Shown here: piece by piece, positions 36,901 to 48,490 of the stretch | How positions within the stretch are numbered: position 1 is the stretch's first letter | Layout: each line of letters starts with the position of its first letter | NCBI GenBank assembly: GCA_000711775.1 | Contig: ARYC01018494.1 | Location: forward strand, 49,137 to 113,136 | Direction: 5' to 3' | DNA length: 64,000 bases | Origin: Oxytricha trifallax | Lineage: Eukaryota > Ciliophora > Spirotrichea > Sporadotrichida > Oxytrichidae | Notes under the pieces: model-generated | The model's input: the letters and a program-made list of their open reading frames with translations, nothing else | Database searches by the model: none | Told to the model about the DNA's origin: nothing | Position numbers and translations under genes: made by a program

Positions 36901-38366
36901 TTATTCAATTATTTTAAATTAAATATGTATAAATATAAAGTAAATAAATAAATGATATTTATTTCAAATAATTCAAATATCTTAATCCCTAATAGATTAT
37001 TCTTTTGTATAATTTAAATATAGTTGTATTATAATGACTTTGACACTTCGAGGCAAGAAAATAAAGTCTTATTTATTGTAATTTGTCATATTTTAAATCC
37101 AAAATTAAGCTCAATTTATCTCGTTCTATTATTGTTAGATAAGGCAGTACCACTAAAGAAAAATACAGTTTATTATATATTATCATGAGAAAAATATTAA
37201 ATTACACCCTTTATTTATTTGTATATTTCCCTAATAAATTATAATTAAACAATAAGAATGATACAATTTATTAATACTCTTTAATTAAACCTGTTCTAAT
37301 TAAAATTTTTAATATTTAATCACTATGAAAATCTATATTAATAGCAATCTAATTTCATTTTTCTAATTATCCCTTTATAAATTTTAATTTTCTACATTTA
37401 TTCGACAAAGGTGTTAATACCTTTTCTATTGGTTAAATCTTAATTCTCTTTGTGCACTAACGAGAGTTTTTTTTTCATTTAAAATATTAACTGATTCTCC
37501 CTTTCTCGAAAACCCCTTGCTATCTAAATTTTTAACAATTTAATTTTTGAATTTGCTCTTGAATTGTATTAAATGTTTTATTATATTGTACCTAAAGAAT
37601 TTAATTAAAAATACAATGTATTAAAAAAAATTTAAATGATTAAAAATCGATATTTAATGTCTTTTTATACTTAATGGACCTATTATACTTTAAAAAAGCA
37701 ACTATTATTATTAATACTGATTATTTGATTTATCTGACATTATTTATTTTTTCTAACCAATTTGTCCTATATTATCAATTAATTGAATATCTTGTCTTCA
37801 AAAAATTGCTAAAGTTTTTATAAAGTATTCACATATAAATCTAATCTATCAAACTTTGATCTTATTTCATAAAATAATAAATATAATTAATAAATCTTTA
37901 ATTTATTATAAGAAAGTGTATTTTCATTAGCTTAAACTTAAGTCAAATATACTAATCTTTTAATCAAATTAAACTCTCTTGAAATTAATAATTATCTAAG
38001 TAAATTAAATAATCATATATTATAATGATTAATTTTTAATTAGTGATTAATAACTTTATTAAAGTTCCTCATTAGTTAAGTAATATTAGCTCTTGAGGTT
38101 TAGTTTTACCTTGTTTTTTAAAACTTATTGTTTCAGTTTTGTTAATTTACAATAAAGAAAAGTCTATTCCTTAAATTGACATATTAATAAAGTAATAGGT
38201 AAAGACATATAAAAATAAAAATAAAAATATACTTTTTGTTGCAAAACTTTATAATTATTATATTCAAAACCCCAAAACCCCTTAGTGAGGTTTATACGTG
38301 CTTTGATTTGTAGGGTATAGTTGGGGTCTTATTGGGGTTAGTAGAGAAATTACGCCAATTTAAAAA

Positions 38367-39429
38367 ATGAGAAATAGAAATTAGCGAAATTTAGGCTCGA
38401 TTTATGATGAGTAATATTTATATTTACTGCTTAAGCTTAGGTATGGTACGTGTATTAATATAGACTAAGCCAAACCTGTACTAAATTATGCAGCTATAGC
38501 AAAGTTATTGCGCAAGAGTGCCTCAACTGTTAGGTATCACTCCCTGCTAGCTGTTTAGCATTTTAATTCTGGTTGTTGAACGCATCCTGCAAGAAAATAA
38601 AAGTTCTCTCAGGCTCATATTAACTTCCTCTGCGACTCGAAGACTTTGAAGTATTGGGCACACTTTCCATTAGACTAGCGAGCTGTGATGTTTCATAGCA
38701 GGTTTCCTGACATGCGTATCTCTCCTTAGACTATAGCCAATATTTATAGAAGAAATGGTATTACTTTCAAGACTGTCAACAGAGTGAAGAGAATGATTGA
38801 TTTTACAGTGCCATTTTATAGTAATAATTTAAACTTTATATATGATTAAATGCAGAGAGCTATAGATAATAACATCAAGTTCACACATGCAGATGAAGCT
38901 GTGTTTTCGTTCAACACTTTTATTAATAAGTCATGGTACAGAAGTATGATAACATAGAAGTATATGACTAAAAAGTAAAGGTAGTCACCCATGCATTTTA
39001 GCTGGTATAAGTGAAGATTCAGGCAAGGAGAGTTATGTCATTCACCCTCGCTCTATTAAGCGAGAGTAGTATATAGAGTTCCTACATAAGCTCAGAGAGA
39101 AGTATAGCAACCAAGAGATCATCCTGTTTGTTGATAACCTATCAGTACATAAGACTAAGGAGTCTAAGAAAGCTTATGAAGAGTTAAACATAACTCCTGT
39201 TTACAAAGTTCCTTACAGCCCTTAATTTAATGGAATTGAATTCTACTGGAGTTAAATAAAGATTCACTACAAGAAGCTTCTGCTATCTCATCTTATGCAT
39301 GACTTGCCCATCGATACAGTTGACTTAATTCAAAGCAGCTGTAAGAGAGTGAGTGTAAATAAGACAACAGTTTGTGCGAGAGAGGGAAGAATGAATGTTT
39401 ATAAATAAGATTTAGATTTAAATGAATGA
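38367..39429 (+). pseudogene. TBE transposase (DD34E), nearly complete, one TGA and one frameshift
   Basis: ATG 38367 begins MRNRNQRNLGSIYDEQY. An N-terminal DNA-binding part follows (NYAAIAKLLRKSASTVRYHS). The catalytic triad is intact: Asp in THADEAVF (about residue 176), Asp in FVDNLSVHK (codon 39133) and Glu in YSPQFNGIEFYW (codon 39238), with 34 residues between the last two. That is the DD34E arrangement of IS630/Tc1-like enzymes. Breaks are an in-frame TGA at 38577-38579 and a 1-nt deletion near 39010. The final stop is TGA 39427-39429, seven bases before the convergent ORF stop. Related enzymes are reported to act in genome rearrangement in Oxytricha; this copy as read is not intact. 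Confidence 0.92.
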
Positions 39430-39435
39430 ATATAT

Positions 39436-40233
39436 TCACATATTAAACTGGCCCATAAATGGATTTGGCTTCTCTTTCTTCTCCTCTTTTTATGGCTTGC
39501 TTGAGCCCATATTTCTTCTCTTTGTGCCAGCTCCTGCATCTATTTTCATTTCAATTGGCATTTAAACATCTTTATAAAGTCTCTAGCTCACTTTATGAAT
39601 TGTATGTGACTTTCTCTCTATGAACCTTAGCATGCTCTTTCATAAGATATATACCAGTGCCAGATTTTCCTACAAAGTTATATGTCAAAGCTTACTTGAA
39701 AGATAAGGATGCTTCTTAAGTTCCTCTAGCCAAGCTGAGCTTATTAGAATGCCTTGCTTTTTCTAGTCTTCAGGAGAGATAGAATATCGTTGCTTATGTG
39801 CTTCTTCAATTATTTCTCTGAGATACTCCTCTTTTATTGTACCAAGAACACCAAAGAAAAAGTTCCTCTCTGGTAGTTTATTAGAGAGTTCTTTCTTGAT
39901 AAGAAGGTAAACTACCACTTCCTCATCTTACATGGCATCCTCATAAAGATCATAAAGATTAGTGACTGAAATCTCAGGGTAGTTGAGAATTTCGATTAGT
40001 TTAATCTCTTTATTTTTAAAAGCTTTCTTCTCCTCACAAAGTATTGCTTTCAAGAATGAAATTTTGGTACCTTCCATCGTTGAAAGGAATAAACCAACTG
40101 TATAATATGTCAATAGTCATAAAGTTATCTTACCATGTAAAGTTAGGTATCGATAGAGATCTTCCTTACTTCTGAATCTTGAGATCATTTCTTGAGCCTC
40201 GACTCTTTTCATTTGATCATAGAGTGATTCCAT
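39436..40233 (-). pseudogene. TBE '22-kDa' ORF, frameshifted
   Basis: ATG 40233 begins MESLYDQMKRVEAQEMI, matching MESMNDAMKKVQAQELI of the first TBE. A frameshift near 40135 interrupts it, after which VGLFLSTMEGTKISFL and EISVTNLYD follow. At 39670-39695 a 26-nt block (GTAAGC...TTTGTAG on this strand) sits where the first copy has its own 26-nt GT...AG block. In this copy the block contains an in-frame TGA, so it would have to be removed to reach KSGTGIYLMKE. A 1-nt deletion then separates that from DAGAGTKRRN and the end FNM-TGA at 39436. Function unknown. Confidence 0.75.
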
Positions 40234-40798
40234 CTTTGTTCCTCTTCCTATTAATGAAAGTCAAATTATAACTTATAGACCTCTGGATCCTATTGCTTAA
40301 AAATTACTATTAAATATGGGCATCTTATAGGAGGTAAACCCTGCAAAGATACGTGGAGAAAGTTTGCAGAAGCTGTAACAAACTGCAGAGATTGAGATCC
40401 ATTTTTATCAATTTAGTTCCATTAAATTAGTACTAAATTTGTTAAAATTTAATTAGTAAAGGTACTAAATTCGTTTAATTTTAATTGGTACCAATTTAAT
40501 AGTACCAAAACTTAATTAGTACCAAGTTTTAAACTAACGAGGTTATAATGGAAAAGTTCCAAAATGGTTCAAAACCTAATTGGTACCAGTACCAACCTGA
40601 ATTTTATCTAAGTTGGTACCAAAATTAAAAAAATGAAGCATGAAATTAGAAAAATTATAGTAATAACCTAAGTATAAATATGATATCTAACTCTTCAATA
40701 TCAACCATTATTGTTGCAGTGCCAACTCCTATACAGAGTAAATATAAATAGAGAGGCTATTAAAGCTTTATAATAGAAATTTAAATTTGAATTTAAAC
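40234..40798. promoter_or_regulatory. TBE divergent intergenic region with TTAATTRGTACCAA repeats
   Basis: Between the divergent 22-kDa and 57-kDa ORFs. TTAATTAGTACCAA-like units recur at about 40424, 40447, 40480, 40511, 40575 and 40611, some as GGTACC palindromes. The first TBE has GTACTTAATTAG repeats in the same place, so an array is conserved in position while its unit differs. Its role as promoter or protein-binding site is inferred. Confidence 0.5.
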
Positions 40799-42250
40799 AT
40801 GGCGGCTAACTTAAATCGAAAAGCAATCTCTCTTGGAACAGGATAATCATAGCTAAACTTTGGCTAAACTAAAAAGCCTGAAATTATTTATGTTGAGAGA
40901 GAGGTAGAGCTTAGAGCTCTTGAGTATGAAACAGAGGTTTTTATCATAGAAATTATAAACCAGAGGGAGAACACAGAGATAGGAGTTTAAACTCAAATTG
41001 ATTATATTGAGGAAGAAAAAGAACAGATACCAGTTGAAAAAATAAAAACATTTTAAAGTTAAGAGTGCTAGAATTTTTTCTCAACTGAATAAAGCTTGAA
41101 AAGGCATAAAAAAGAGATAAATTCTGGAAAGCCTAAGGTGTATTTCAAGCGATAGTAGATGGCAGATATTAGTGCACAACATGCATGAAGTCATATAATC
41201 ACTCAGCTAAAGTTAAAAGCATATGCAAAAGCATCACCTTAGTGAGGTCTTGATTTAAGATGTAGATACTCAAAAACTAGTACCAGCAAAGAGAAAATCA
41301 AATACTCTTGAGTCTCAGAGAGAATAGCAGGAAAGGCTCAAGAAGCAGAAACGATATAAAACAATGAATCAACCTGCAGGAAATACCTTTTTAGCATGTT
41401 TCTAAGAGAGAGCTATGCATATACCTGCATTGAATGCAGTTGATCTTAGCAGTTCCATTGAAAATTATTTGAATATAAGCGTGCCTAACAAAGTAAAGCT
41501 CATTGTGGTTGATGAGTATGCATACAAGGTTTACCCTTTCAGCTATCTAATTAAGAATGAGCAGTACCAGAATGAATACGCAAATGAATATATGGTTCTA
41601 AGAGAGGCACAGAGAAGAGACTGCAAGAATTTGCTAAAGTTAGATGGGGTTATTTTAGGCTTTGGTTTCATCGCACTTAGACTAAAGAAATTGAAATGAC
41701 TCTTAGAGACTATTTATATCATAACAGACCAAATGATTTGAATGATATTCTATCAAATATGATAAAGGGTGTCAAAGAGTTGCATGAACTTGAATATGTT
41801 CAAAGAAATTTGAAGCCTGAAAATGTTATGTTGAACATATCCCTTTAGAAGTAGTTGTCATCGATTTCAATAGAGCATTACGGTAAGAAAATATAACCTT
41901 AGCTAAGATTCTTGGAACCCCTGGATACTTTCCAATCAGAGAAAAGTGGACCAATGGTTCAGCATAATGGGATGTATGGGCAGTTGCTGCTATTATATTA
42001 GAGACCGATATGGAAAGTATGTCTTACTTTGGCACAAAGCATGAAAAATAATCAATTAGCTTAGCTTAGAAACATATAAAGTAGGAAGATGTAAGCGAAA
42101 AATTAGAAATTTAGTAGAGATGATAATAGTAAGAGCTCCTCACTATCCTAGATAATCATTAGACGACATGCTTGACACTAAAGACAGCAAGATTCAAGAG
42201 ATATAACAAAGACAAGCAAATTAAATTCGTTCGAGTTAAATCACCTAATA
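40799..42250 (+). pseudogene. TBE 57-kDa zinc-finger/kinase ORF, frameshifted, kinase Asp lost
   Basis: ATG 40799 begins MAANLNRKAIS. The first finger is eroded (QECQNFFS...) and the second is YQCTTCMKSYNHS, with frameshifts near 41157 and 41228. The kinase-like part is readable: VDEYAYKVYPFSYL, then a frameshift near 41685, then MTLRDYL, VQRNLKPENVML, VVVIDFNRALR, GTPGYFP and WDVWAVAAII. The catalytic-loop HRD reads QRN, so the proton-acceptor Asp is replaced by Asn. Another break lies near 41845. No TGA matching the conserved tail was found; the frame runs on towards the inverted repeat, so the end given is approximate. Confidence 0.85.
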
Positions 42251-42399
42251 ATCATTAAATTTACATTAAATTCATATCAATCCTGCATTTTCTCTACTAA
42301 CCCCAATAAGACCCCAACTATACCCTACAAATCAAAGCACTTATAAACCTCACTAAGGGGTTTTGGGGTTTTGATTGTTAACTCAAGAATATTCTGCAT

Positions 42400-42900
42400 T
42401 TATTTTTAATCTTGTTTGCATTTACACTGGCAATTTATCAATCCCCAAAACGCCATTCGATCAAAGAGGCGAGACTTTTAGTTAATTGGAATTGTGGATT
42501 CGCCTGTGGAGTACAATATTTTATCATTTCTCCCATTTTTTATCAGTTTGCTTGAATCATTTACTTTTAGTTAAAGACAATTTATTGCATCATACGCTTC
42601 TAATGCCCAAAGCCTCAATGATAGCTTGAAGCACGAAATTATCGATAACAGATTACTCAAAGATTTGCTGTCGTAGTATGAATTTTTAGAAACGAGCAAG
42701 TTACTGCTGTTAAGCCAACAACTCATATAACTTTGCATACCTCTAAGATATTCCTTAATTTGATTGAGTAAGTATAATGAGTTGAATTTCAATAATACCA
42801 CATTCTTCCATATATGCTTTGCTACTTGCTGGAGATCTATCTCTTCGCAATTATAAAATATTCCCCGTTCTATTACCATGAGCAATAACTATTAATTGTT
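42400..42900 (-). CDS. Candidate coding segment (MDS) next to TBE
   Basis: On the minus strand a single frame with TAA as Gln runs from about 42900 to the TBE edge. It reads ERGIFYNCEEIDLQQ, then HIWKNVVLLKFNSLYLLNQI, then LRLWALEAYDAINCLQ and LFDRMAFWGLINCQC. Codon use and G+C are higher than in the flanks. No family recognised. It may be a later segment of the same gene as 43309-43518. The TBE insertion begins directly at its downstream end, consistent with TBEs lying in DNA between coding segments. Confidence 0.5.
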
Positions 42901-43308
42901 TTATTATAACTATGCATGCAGACTAAAGCCTAGCCAGATTTATAGAAATTTTTTTATTATTCTCTATAAGTATTTTTTATTATTTATAATTTAATGAATT
43001 AACTATTGAGTTTTATTATAGAGCAATAAAGATTTTGTAGCATTATAATTTAAGATAAATTAGCTATCTAATTTTTAAGTAAAGTAATCAAATAAAATAA
43101 CTTATAAGCAATTTCTTATTTAAATATTTGATTTGATCATCCCTTTTTGCAAAATAAAATTACTCTTTTATTTAGATATAAGGTATGATTGACGGGCAAA
43201 ATAATTAAATAATATAAATGCTTGCTTCAGTAAATATGATGATTATAAGTTTTACTAGTACATAAATTTTATTTAATGTAATATCAAATAACTTATTTAT
43301 ATTATATA

Positions 43309-43518
43309 TTATTGCAAAATATTAAGTAAAATAAATATCTTCAATAAATTTAATTTAAAACATTTTATGTATATTCTATGATCATTTGATTCCTTCAATA
43401 GAATTAAAACCTGTAATGTAAGATATAAATTTTTGTTGATTGGACTAACGAATGACTCGATCTTTCTAATAAAATTCAATAGCCACTGTAAGTTAAAGAT
43501 GCTGCCATAACTTGCCAT
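43309..43518 (-). CDS. Candidate 5' coding segment (MDS), hypothetical protein
   Basis: ATG 43518 follows an in-frame TGA by five codons and opens MASYGSIFNLQWLLNFIRK, then SFVSPINKNLYLTLQVLILL and KESNDHRIYIKC. It becomes A+T rich after about 43370. Same strand as 42400-42900, with about 400 bp of A+T-rich DNA between, which would be an internal eliminated sequence if both belong to one gene. Function unknown. Confidence 0.4.
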   Translation of the reverse strand: MASYGSIFNLQWLLNFIRKIESFVSPINKNLYLTLQVLILLKESNDHRIYIKCFKLNLLKIFILLNILQ

Positions 43519-44400
43519 TATATTTCTAATTGATCAGCTGTACTATGTGTTCGTATTTAAAAATCACCTAAAGTCGTTTGGAGTGTGGCCAACTTGATTT
43601 ACTCAACTAATCTCTATTAAACTGATTATTTTAATACAAATATACTACAAACTATAAAATATAAATATAAAAAGAATTATATATTGATATTGTTATGTTT
43701 ATCTAGCCAATCTGACAGGGCTATATCTGATTAAAGTACCATGTAAAACAACAAAAATTGCAGGATTCATCTGAGTAGTTGCTCGATTTATATATAACGC
43801 ATTGATAAAACTCCTTGTTCAATCTATATTCACATTTAGCAACAATCTATCCCCACAAAGTAAATGTTTGCATTTTTAAACTCTAAATGAGAACAGAAGA
43901 ATATCTTAACATCTATACATAAGATTGAGTAAAGATTATGAATATGTATTTATAAGGATTAAGAAGATGAATCTTGGTTATATATAGTTTTATAATCAAG
44001 TAGAATTTTCATATAAATCACTTTATATTGAATTAATAATAAAAACGAAGAAAGACTATTTACTTCTGAATAACTTTTATATCAAAGGTAGCAAAATGAA
44101 TAAAAATTTTATATTTTCAAATAAATGAGTTAGCTAATTTATAAAATTATTAAAAAGAAATAAAGTTGAGGAAAATAGTATTTGTTCAGATAATTGGCAA
44201 TATTACAAAGGACATATTCATGTATAATATAATAGTCAATTCAATAAATAATTTATGTTGAAATAAATAAATATGAGTTGTTAAGGTTATTATTTACTTC
44301 AAAATAAAATTAAAATTAATCTTATGTTTTAATTATAATAAAATACTTGTTTGCATTTTAGAAATAAACATAGTAATAGATTAATATCTAGACAGTAATT
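43519..44400. other. Mostly A+T-rich spacer
   Basis: No clear gene. 43690-43880 is slightly richer in G+C and might hold a small coding segment, but no frame is convincing. Confidence 0.4.
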
Positions 44401-44404
44401 TGAT

Positions 44405-44682
44405 AAAATGAAAGAAACACACAACCAGTACTAGTTAGTGATAACAACAGAGCCTGCCAGGCATCGGTGTAGGTGTTGTGGAGGATGGAGGCTTACGTTT
44501 TTGCTATTTACTCTATCACCATTACAAGCATCAACATCAAAAGGCCACCATAGAACACCAATAGATTTGTATGGTCCAACGATTGTGATGATGTTTCAAC
44601 CAAAACCGACGTTACTAGTGACTCTTTGGGTATTTAAGAGGCTAGTGATATCGTAAATCAAGTAGTCCTTTGTGCATTGTGA
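44405..44682 (+). CDS. Candidate coding segment, hypothetical protein
   Basis: A G+C-richer patch. The frame ending at TGA 44680-44682 reads VLWRMEAYVFAIYSITITS, then RPPQNTNRFVWSNDCDD, then SDSLGIQEASDIVNQVV, using TAG/TAA as Gln. ATG 44485 is a possible start, and the frame is open upstream to about 44405. This reading looks more protein-like than the standard-code ORF in another frame starting at 44438. Family not recognised. Confidence 0.45.
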
Positions 44683-44699
44683 GTAAGAAGAGCATGATT

Positions 44700-45430
44700 A
44701 GTAATTCCATTTAAGCTGAGACTGTTAGTATAAAAGCTATGAATGAAATAGAAATAGTGATAGAAAGGCTTTTTCTCGCTGCTTCCTTGGATAAAGTTTA
44801 TGCTAATCACTCTTTAATCCACTGATTACAATTTAAGCCATTTTTAATATTTATAAACTATAATAATATTTAAGGTCCATTACAAACCTCAAAATTAGTT
44901 AAAAGTTTATTTATATATTATTTTCATTCAAATATGAATAATTTATGATATATAATTTAATTCCATTAATTAAATAATAAAGTTAATTCTTAAACACAAT
45001 ACTTTCCTCTTCGTATTTAATCCTTTCTTGTTGTAAGAAATGTTTTGATTTATGATAAGTTTATAATATTTTATAATCTCTAAACTAATTAAACAATATA
45101 AATTCTATTTAGACTTAGCATAAATAAAAAGCATTTTAGAAACTTGATCTATAAGAACCCCAAATTTGCATATTTTTTGTGAATAAAAATTACTAGAGTT
45201 ATTCATAAATTTAATATTATACAATATTCAATGGTATAACTCTATCAAAAATTTACATATGTCTAAATTTAAATATTTAAATCCTGAATTGTATACAAAA
45301 AGTGATAATATGGATGAATAGAATCAATTTTTGTGATTTATTTCATTTCGAATAAAACATTTAAAAGAATGTGAAAAATTAGAGAAATAAAAATTAAATA
45401 TACTAGTCAAGCTATTAACTATATTACTAA
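44700..45430. other. A+T-rich spacer
   Basis: No gene recognised. Confidence 0.5.
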
Positions 45431-45439
45431 AAATTGTCA

Positions 45440-46400
45440 TAATTATTAATGCATTCAATTTTAGAGAACGAAGAAGAGTACATTCACTGATAATAAATTA
45501 TAGCATTTGAGAGATATTTAGATTAGGTATTATGATTTAAGTTAGCTTCAAGCGTTCGTAAAATTGACTCTGACTTGAGCTCTTACAAAAATATTTCGAT
45601 TACTTAACTCTCTTTTTATCTATTTTATGTTAACTAAATGCTGTCCTTTCTTTGAATTTCCTCATCATCATCTTCACTCTGCCTCGGACTTGCCAAGGTT
45701 TGCAAGCTTTGAGTGAATGCCTGACATGATCATTTGCTTTTTCAAATCAACCATCTGTTCGTGCTATATTTTTTGCAATCAGCCCATTGATATCTATCGT
45801 CGAAGAGAACTTCTGGGGGAACTGTCTTGGATCGTAGATCTTGAACCATCATTGGAGTACCTAAAAAATTCTTATCTGGATAAGCTTATAACTCTCAGGA
45901 AAGTCTGAATGCGCAACCGGAAATTGTTAGGGCTACTCCGCTCCAACTAAGTAGAATTCATTCCTTAGATTTGAGGAAATCGGAAACAGTTAGTCAGAGT
46001 GCGCAGGTTTCTCTTACCTCGCTGTCATTCATCATTTTTATATGAATCTTACCCCAAATCTTGGGCTGTTCACTGAATATTTCAAATCCAATGGGTAAGG
46101 CGAGCATGAAAGCCTCTATAGTCATTTCATATAAATACTTTATATCTTCCATATTTTTGTTGTTTGTAAATATGATTTAACTTACCGCAAAAAGATAAAC
46201 AAAGGAGTTTTTTCCAGTATGAGCCAAGAATGATGAATAGAGCGTAGCCCTTCTTGATAAATTGATATATTCTTTTGTTCTTTGTCGTTATTGATCAGCT
46301 TGAGAATTGAATTGTCCGCCTTCTTATTTTGACTATAGAGTTATGGTGAGCTACATTCAAATTGCAAACCCTGGCATTCTTGCTGGCATTCCTGGCATTT
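45440..46400. CDS. Candidate gene region, strand unresolved
   Basis: A G+C-richer island of about 960 bp. Minus strand: ATG 46149 opens MEDIKYLYEMTIEAFMLALP, then FEIFSEQPKIWG, followed by a GTAAG site near 46075 and a GAG-GTAAGAG site near 46012 that leads, after a TCTACTTAG acceptor-like site, to LERSSPNNFRLRIQTFL. Plus strand: ATG 45717 reads to TGA at 45908 with LLGELSWIVDLEPSLEYL. Both readings look plausible. The minus-strand start with intron-like signals is slightly preferred. No family assigned. Confidence 0.4.
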
Positions 46401-46689
46401 ACATTAGTTGTTATAATCAATGGAAAATAAAGTTATTATAGTAATTTAACTTTTAAATTAGTCTTACCAATCACCTTATTCAAATTCAAATTAATCTTTT
46501 ATTTAAATGAAATTAACAAACATGATAATAAAAACCAAGTTGTCATTCAAAATATTATTTTGGTTCCCTAGATTTAAATATTCTATAACAGGATTTTTTT
46601 TAAGTTTCTATTGTAGATTATTTATAAGCCAAACATGAAAGATTAATTAAGCTTTCATTAATAATATTTTTAATTAGAAGTTAAAGCAG

Positions 46690-47210
46690 AGAATAATACC
46701 TTCCAGTTAAATACGCACTCATACACTTGCACTCTGGTAGTTAAAGCTACTCAAAATGGTTTTAAAATGTTTTAAAGCATGCAATGGAGGGAGAGGGAGT
46801 GTCACTGGAATTCTTGGCTTGGTCTCCCAGGTAATCCTTAAGCATGCTTTTGAATTCCTCTAAACTGAATGAGAATCCACAAAGGCCACCCTACTACACA
46901 CACAGTGAAAAATAACTTGTTAGTTGAGGAAAGGGGAAAGCCTAGAGAGATTTGCAAGAATATAGTTTAGGGGATCGGAGTCATCGTTAAAATTATAAAG
47001 GAAATGTGTTCAGTGCGCTCGCTTAAGGCCAAAGGGTGATCATTAAAAATATTAATGCTTACTTATCTTGGCTCCTGAGACACTTATTAGAGTCAGACAT
47101 TCCATCACTAGACATTTCATTGAAGAATCAAGTGGTACCATTGTCATCACCCCAATTGAACTTTCGCCTGTGACTTCGTTTGCAATTATAAGTATACATA
47201 ACAACGAACT
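46690..47210 (+). other. Candidate coding island
   Basis: Higher G+C than the flanks. On the + strand, one frame reads KNNLLVEERGKPREICKN, then IGVIVKIIKEMCSVRSLK before TGA at about 47040. A further frame near 47065 reads YLSWLLRHLLESDIPSLD. Pieces change frame, as expected if macronuclear-destined segments are joined later or introns exist. Function unknown. Confidence 0.35.
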
Positions 47211-47735
47211 TTTAATAGCTTAATTTATATAAAAATATCAAAGTACTTATAGTTCTAGTTAAATAAATATTTTCATTCAAATGCTAAAGCTTCAACCTTT
47301 GAAAAACTTTGACCGCATTTGGACTATTTTAAGGTAGAGTACCTTAATTATAATAATTTCCAAAATAAATAAATTATGCTTAAAATATATGTGACATTTA
47401 GTTTGTAGAAAAAGTTATATGAAATATAATTATTTTTAATAATTATTAATTATTAAAAAGTTATAAATTAAATTTGTTGGACATATTCAATCTTTAAGTC
47501 TAGTTGATATATATATACATTCTAAGTTTATTCTAATTATATATATTTATTCTTTATACATTTTCCCATTTTACTTTTTTTACAAACTATATTTCATATT
47601 TATGCTAAAACTTAATAATAATAACATATTTTGTTAATTTATACAATTAATGTTCTCTGCATTAAAATAGCTTAAATACAGTAGAGTACCTAAAAATATA
47701 ATTAATTTACCAAAAATATTCTATTTAACTTAAAT
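47211..47735. other. A+T-rich spacer
   Basis: No gene recognised. Confidence 0.5.
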
Positions 47736-47739
47736 GCAT

Positions 47740-48490
47740 AAGTCAACGAGAGAGAGTGGAAACCCGTAAATGAGGATATTATTGAGGATGAAGGCTAGAG
47801 AAGCTCGAGAGCAGAGACAATGACGATGGCAACTTCAGATGAAGAGCATGGTTGATTTAGGAGGGTGCATAGGTGACAGAGTTGTCTTCAGAGTGCAACA
47901 AGAAGATGGCAGATGCCTTGGAGGTAGACTACTGAGTTATTGATCAGAAGAGTAGCAATACAGTGGAGAGAGCAGCGATGGAGGAATCAGAGGAGGAATA
48001 GGAGAAGATCGGAAAGATTTTGATGATAAAGAAGTAAAGAAGGTAATACGACTAACCTGGCAAATCAAATCAAAAGAAAATGGTTATTGACGCTAAGCTC
48101 AAGGAAAAGCTCTTTTGTTTCGATTAATCAAAAGTATAAAGGGATATTAATGAATTGCTGAAAATTCACAGAGTTAAACACAACTATGTGGATGATGTTA
48201 AACTAATAATAACAATACAATTTTTTTCACATATATAATTTAAGAAATTAAATATTATTATATATATATATAAAAAAATTATGATTTATATCTTTGTTCA
48301 ATACCTACAGATGAAAATTAAATGTAGGTCATCACTAAATGTAATCGAAGGAGCTTGACTTTACTCATCTTTTAGTGCATTCATTCTTCAATCTAACAAT
48401 TTTGCTTCTAATAAGCAGTCAGAGGATTCCCAAATTGAGTATTTCTTGCACTACTAAAATAGATATTAAAGGGACAAACCAATAAATATT
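47740..48490 (+). CDS. Candidate coding segments, charged hypothetical protein
   Basis: A purine-rich plus strand with high Glu/Lys content. The longest convincing frame (about 47940-48200) reads RAAMEESEEEQEKIGK, then KKMVIDAKLKEKLFCFDQ and VQRDINELLKIHRVKHN. After an A+T-rich break, 48370-48490 reads NNFASNKQSEDSQIEYFLHY. The earlier part (47740-47935) has protein-like pieces in other frames. This suggests at least two coding segments of one gene. No domain recognised. Confidence 0.45.

Larger units (their letters stand above)
23841..38264. other. 14-kb A+T desert
   Basis: No supportable gene on either strand. Composition is uniformly A+T rich with (TA)n tracts near 26645-26660 and 27690-27706. 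It contains three copies of the dispersed box (24440, 29238, 33863). It is probably micronucleus-limited DNA removed during macronuclear development. Confidence 0.6.
38265..42373 (+). mobile_element. TBE transposon, full length (4,109 bp)
   Basis: Both ends carry CAAAACCCCAAAACCCC and its complement. The terminal inverted repeats are 85 bp (38265-38349, 42289-42373) with a single mismatch that I could see. The element is flanked by ATT on both sides (38262-38264, 42374-42376), the expected A-N-T duplication. It contains the transposase, 22-kDa and 57-kDa ORFs in TBE order. The length agrees with about 4.1 kb for known TBE1 elements. Despite well-preserved ends, each ORF has disabling changes. 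Confidence 0.96.

Noticed and set aside
38265..38281. CCCCAAAACCCC as a true telomere
   Set aside because: It is paired with an inverted copy at 42357-42373 and flanked by ATT duplications, so it is a TBE terminus inside a chromosome.
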